A stretch of 8,208 nt of DNA, taken from NCBI GenBank assembly GCA_030628905.1, contig DAOVQB010000208.1, positions 1 to 8,208 on the forward strand, written 5' to 3'. The notes beneath the pieces are model-generated. The model did no database searches, was not told where the DNA came from, and saw only the letters and a program-made list of their open reading frames with translations. Numbering within the stretch: the stretch's first letter is position 1; every line of letters starts with the position of its first letter. The stretch is from DAOVQB01 sp023128935 (GTDB taxonomy: Bacteria; Eisenbacteria; RBG-16-71-46; CAIMUX01; WJJG01). A program made the position numbers and the translations under genes. Positions 6,136 to 8,208 of this stretch are shown here, one piece after another.

Positions 6136-6786
6136 AATGCGAAACAAGAAGTCTTCTGGGGACAGCTGGAAGGCCGCTGTGTGGCGATGCTCGATGGCGT
6201 CAAGTCCATTACCTTGAGCTTCCTGAACCGAGCCACCCAAGCCTGGGTCGAGCTGGAGTACAACCGCAAGTACCACTCGGAGATCGGCTGCACGCCCCTC
6301 GAACGGCTCCTGGCGGGACCGGAGGTCTCCCGCCCGGCTCCGGACTCCGAGAGTCTACGCCTGGCCTTCACCCGAGAGGAGGCACGGACGCAGCGGCGCA
6401 GTGACGGGACGATCTCGGTCCTGGGTGTGCGTTTCGAGATCCCATCACGCCTCCGGCATCTCCGCCGTCTGCGTGTCCGCTTCCAGAGCTGGGATCTGAG
6501 GGAAGCCTACCTGGTAGACGAACGCTCCGGGGACCCGCTGGCGCGCATCCGGCCCCTGGACAAGACGCGCAATGCGAACGGGCAGAGGCGCACCCTGGCG
6601 CAGATCGGTGCCGACACCGTCGTTCTTCCCGCAGGGGAGGAAGGCTCCTGCGATCGCCTGCCACCGCTGATGCGGCGCCTGCTGGCCGACTACGCCGCCA
6701 CGGGACTACCTCCCGCCTATCTACCCAAGGACGACCTGCCCACCGGAAAACCTCAGAAACACCCAGAAGGAAAGGAGAGAAGATGA
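6136..6786 (+). pseudogene. DD(35)E transposase, C-terminal part (residues 287-502), split by RIT element
   Basis: Continues 1857-2714 after the RIT element. It opens with NAKQEVFWGQLEG, whose E291 is the catalytic glutamate, exactly 35 residues after D255. The motif LEYNRKYHSEIGCTPLER (326-343) closes the rve core. A beta-rich Mu-type C-terminal domain follows (about 369-430, SVLGVRFEIPSRL onward, with RVRFQSWDLREAYL). The tail is charged, as expected for contact with a partner ATPase. The stop TGA 6784-6786 overlaps the ATPase start. The present open frame could begin at GTG 6025 inside the RIT repeat, giving a fragment with E291 but neither aspartate. The joined protein resembles the TnsB/TniA/MuA group rather than two-Asp/Glu enzymes that lack this domain. 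Which named family it belongs to cannot be told from here. Confidence 0.85.
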
Positions 6787-7634
6787 ACGAGAAGCACCTG
6801 CTGGCCCTCTATGGGCTGAAGTACAACCCCTTCCTGCCGAAGGTGCCGGTCGAGGCACTCTGGAAGGCCCCCGGCACCGAAGTCTTCTTCGCCCGCGTCG
6901 AGACCCTGCTCAGCCATGGCGGCTTCACCCTGATCGGTGGCGAGCCGGGAGTGGGTAAGTCGAAAACCCTGCAACTCCTGGCCACCCACCTGGATCAACT
7001 GACCGATGTGGCTGTCGGGGTCATGGAGAGACCCCAGAGCAGTCTGGGTGACTTCTATCGCGAGCTCGGCGATCTCTTTGGCGTGCATCTCTCTCCCGCC
7101 AACCGCTACGGTGGGTTCAAGGCCCTGCGAGCACGCTGGCGCGGGCACATCAAGAGCTCACTGCTCAGACCGGTTCTGCTCATCGACGAAGCCCAAGAGG
7201 TCGGCAGCTACTGCCTCAACGAGCTACGCTCGCTCAGCAGCGCCCACTTCGACTCCGAGTGCCTGCTGACCACCGTGCTCTGCGGTGACGACCGGCTCTC
7301 CGACCGCTTCCGCACGCGTGAGCTACTGGCCTTGGGTAGCCGGATACGCACCCGGCTCGTGCTCGAACCGCTCGGCCACGAGAAACTCCTCGAGTTGCTC
7401 GACTTCACCCTCGAGCAAGCCGGCGCACCCCAGCTGATGACCACGCAACTCCGTCACGCGGTATGTGAGCACGCCGCGGGCAACCCGCGGGTGTTGGCCA
7501 ACATGGGTGCGGAACTCCTGGCCGCGGGGGCCGAACGCGAGCTCAGCTGCCTGGATGAAGACCTCTTCTTCGAGGTCTTCGCCAAGTCGCTCAAGCCCCG
7601 CCGCCGCAAGGCGGCCGCCGCGCGGAGGCCATGA
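6783..7634 (+). CDS. AAA ATPase, ExeA/TnsC/TniB-like transposition partner
   Basis: A 283-residue ATPase. It starts with LLALYGLKYNPFLPKVP (6-22), the N-terminal signature of ExeA/GspA-like ATPases. Walker A is GEPGVGKS (53-60), with K59. Walker B is VLLIDEAQE (131-139), with D135 and E136. TTVLCGDDRL (163-172) is in the sensor-1 position and GSRIRTR (185-191) carries arginine-finger candidates. In Mu, Tn7 and Tn5053 systems such ATPases bind target DNA, recruit and activate the transposase, and prevent insertion near existing copies. Start ATG 6783 overlaps the transposase stop (ATGA), with AAAGGAG at 6771-6777, so the pair are likely translated together. The gene is intact. With the transposase split, it may still be made from the RIT operon or an internal promoter. 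The basic tail (RPRRRKAAAARRP-like) may bind DNA. Confidence 0.85.
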   Translation: MNEKHLLALYGLKYNPFLPKVPVEALWKAPGTEVFFARVETLLSHGGFTLIGGEPGVGKSKTLQLLATHLDQLTDVAVGVMERPQSSLGDFYRELGDLFGVHLSPANRYGGFKALRARWRGHIKSSLLRPVLLIDEAQEVGSYCLNELRSLSSAHFDSECLLTTVLCGDDRLSDRFRTRELLALGSRIRTRLVLEPLGHEKLLELLDFTLEQAGAPQLMTTQLRHAVCEHAAGNPRVLANMGAELLAAGAERELSCLDEDLFFEVFAKSLKPRRRKAAAARRP

Positions 7635-7706
7635 GATGGACACCTTGCCCTACAGGCCACACCCTCTTCCATTGCCCTCGTGGCTTCGGAGCAGCCGCCC
7701 GAGACG

Positions 7707-7916
7707 ATGGATCCTATCCCTACACGTCCTCCATCGGGTCGCGACCGCGTCCTGCAGGTTCTCGCCGACATGGATCACCCACTGCACATCCGCGATCTGC
7801 GCTCTCGTTGCCGCATCCGGACTGCCACGCTCTGCGCGATCCTCAATAAACTCCAGACCGACTCGCTCGTGACCAAGACCAACGGGGGCTGGCTCCCATG
7901 CCAGCCCCCGACGTGA
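7707..7916 (+). CDS. Small winged-helix DNA-binding protein of the transposon
   Basis: About 69 residues from ATG 7707, or 78 from GTG 7680. Neither has a strong ribosome site. The segment RVLQVLADMDHPLHIRDLRSR, then TATLCAILNKLQTDSLVTKT and a final GGW, matches the helix-helix-strand layout of a winged helix (MarR/DprA-like), where ATLCAILNKLQ is the likely recognition helix. It follows the ATPase in the same orientation and is probably the last gene of the transposition operon. It may regulate that operon or help define an end. An ATG at 7631 overlaps the ATPase stop in a different frame and could only feed this gene by a frameshift. Function is inferred from fold alone. Confidence 0.55.
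   Translation: MDPIPTRPPSGRDRVLQVLADMDHPLHIRDLRSRCRIRTATLCAILNKLQTDSLVTKTNGGWLPCQPPT
7883..7910 (+). terminator. GC-rich hairpin across the end of the winged-helix gene
   Basis: An 11-bp perfect stem (7883-7893 with 7900-7910) around the loop TCCCAT spans the last codons before TGA 7914-7916. No T-run follows, so it is not a standard intrinsic terminator. It may pause transcription, protect the transcript end, or simply reflect the coding sequence. Confidence 0.35.
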
Positions 7917-7938
7917 CGTACATGTCGTCGTTCGCATC

Positions 7939-8003
7939 AGCCCGTCTCCCGTTTCCCCCCCCCTCCTAGAAACCTCCTGAAACGGAAATGGGAAACACGG
8001 GCT
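7939..8003. repeat. Imperfect inverted repeat near the transposon right end
   Basis: AGCCCGT (7939-7945) and GTTTCCC (7951-7957) pair with GGGAAAC (7990-7996) and ACGGGCT (7997-8003). This makes a 14-bp stem with a 5-base bulge and a 32-base loop. Nine consecutive C bases (7955-7963) lie in it. It could be a transcript end or a protein-binding structure by the right end. The 145 bases between the last gene and the transposon end hold no gene. Confidence 0.4.
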
Positions 8004-8018
8004 GTATCGCATCAAGTT

Positions 8019-8052
8019 CCATCGATTACCGTGGGGGCGGGGCCATCATTTA
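8019..8052 (-). repeat. Right-end transposase-site candidates (two, 24 bp apart)
   Basis: On the minus strand TAAATGATGG (8043-8052) and TAATCGATGG (8019-8028) are 24 bp apart, and the outer one is 9 bp from the inferred right end. They match TAATTGATGA at 1026-1035 in inverted orientation. Several subterminal sites per end are typical of Tn7- and Tn5053-like elements. Binding is inferred. Confidence 0.45.
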
Positions 8053-8061
8053 CTGAGGCGC

Positions 8062-8067
8062 CTCTCA
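8062..8067 (+). repeat. Right copy of 6-bp target duplication CTCTCA
   Basis: Matches 1008-1013 and is followed by the resumed fic codons CTC AAG CGC. Confidence 0.6.
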
Positions 8068-8208
8068 CTCAAGCGCATCTTCCGGGAAATCGGTCCCGCG
8101 CCCATCGAGGCCATGGTTCGAGCCACACCGACCGGCAGCTACGCTCGCCGAATCTGGTTCCTGTACGAATGGCTCATCGGCCAGAGGCTCGACCTGCCGG
8201 GTGCAACC
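8068..8208 (+). pseudogene. Fic-family protein, continuation after the transposon (partial, runs off window)
   Basis: Open frame of 47 codons to the edge, continuing the fic fragment at 732-1013. It reads LKRIFREIGPAPIEAM, then ATPTGSYARRIWFLYEWL and a short LDLP segment. TPTGxYARRIWFLYEWL is a hallmark I recognise from the N-terminal half of many bacterial Fic proteins. The catalytic Fic domain should follow outside the window. It has no start of its own here, so it is probably silent unless a downstream start or transposon-derived transcript is used. Confidence 0.78.

Larger units (their letters stand above)
1014..8061 (+). mobile_element. Mu/TnsB-type transposon with AAA ATPase, inserted in fic and itself split by a RIT element
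   Basis: The element is bounded by CTCTCA duplications and interrupts a Fic-family gene. Without the 3421-bp RIT insertion it would be 3627 bp. Gene order is zinc-ribbon/HTH protein, DD(35)E transposase, AAA ATPase, small winged-helix protein, all on the plus strand. The last three are tightly packed, with an ATGA overlap between transposase and ATPase. The ends lack long inverted repeats but carry related motifs: TAATTGATGA 12 bp from the left end, and TAAATGATGG and TAATCGATGG (as reverse complement) 9 and 33 bp from the right end. The boundaries depend on the 6-bp duplication and the restored frame, so they may be off by a few bases. With its transposase split, the copy should be unable to move by itself. 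Confidence 0.65.

Noticed and set aside
1..8208. CRISPR array, tRNA or rRNA genes
   Set aside because: No regularly spaced direct repeats and no cloverleaf or rRNA-like sequence seen on either strand.

Overview
The window looks like accessory DNA from a high-GC proteobacterium. Every gene uses GC-rich codons and strong AGGAGG-type ribosome binding sites, but no sequence fixes the genus. It reads as a three-layer nest of mobile DNA: a fic-like gene, split by a transposon, which is itself split by a recombinase-in-trio (RIT) element.

Layer 1 (outside): bases 1-91 hold the end of an unidentified protein, and 92-731 hold no convincing gene. A Fic-family N-terminus runs from 732 to 1013 and resumes at 8068, continuing off the right edge. 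Both breakpoints carry CTCTCA. Deleting one copy plus the DNA between them restores the reading frame.

Layer 2 (1014-8061, about 3.6 kb without its own insert): a transposon with four genes on one strand. They are a zinc-ribbon/HTH protein (1151-1798), a DD(35)E transposase with a Mu-type C-terminus (1857-2714 plus 6136-6786, 502 residues when rejoined), an ExeA/TnsC-like AAA ATPase overlapping it by ATGA (6783-7634), and a small winged-helix protein (7707-7916). The pairing of transposase and ATPase recalls the Mu, Tn7 and Tn5053 type of transposition. The two ends carry related TAANNGATGR motifs, and an intrinsic terminator lies just inside the left end.

Layer 3 (2715-6135): a RIT element with three overlapping tyrosine recombinase genes, ritA, ritB and ritC (414, 313 and 331 residues), all with complete catalytic residues. 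It lies between two identical 82-bp inverted repeats, followed on the right by a perfect 34-bp palindrome. It sits in the transposase gene five codons before the catalytic glutamate, flanked by 7-bp GTACCAG direct repeats, and exact removal restores the transposase frame.

The most striking point is that joining the two ends of the RIT element at GTACCAG, as in an excised circle, gives one perfect 198-bp palindrome. It carries two opposed copies of the 7-bp core. This suggests a fully symmetric attachment site that can recombine at either core. As it stands the transposon is disabled by the RIT insertion, the fic gene is disabled by the transposon, and the RIT element appears intact and is the most recent arrival.
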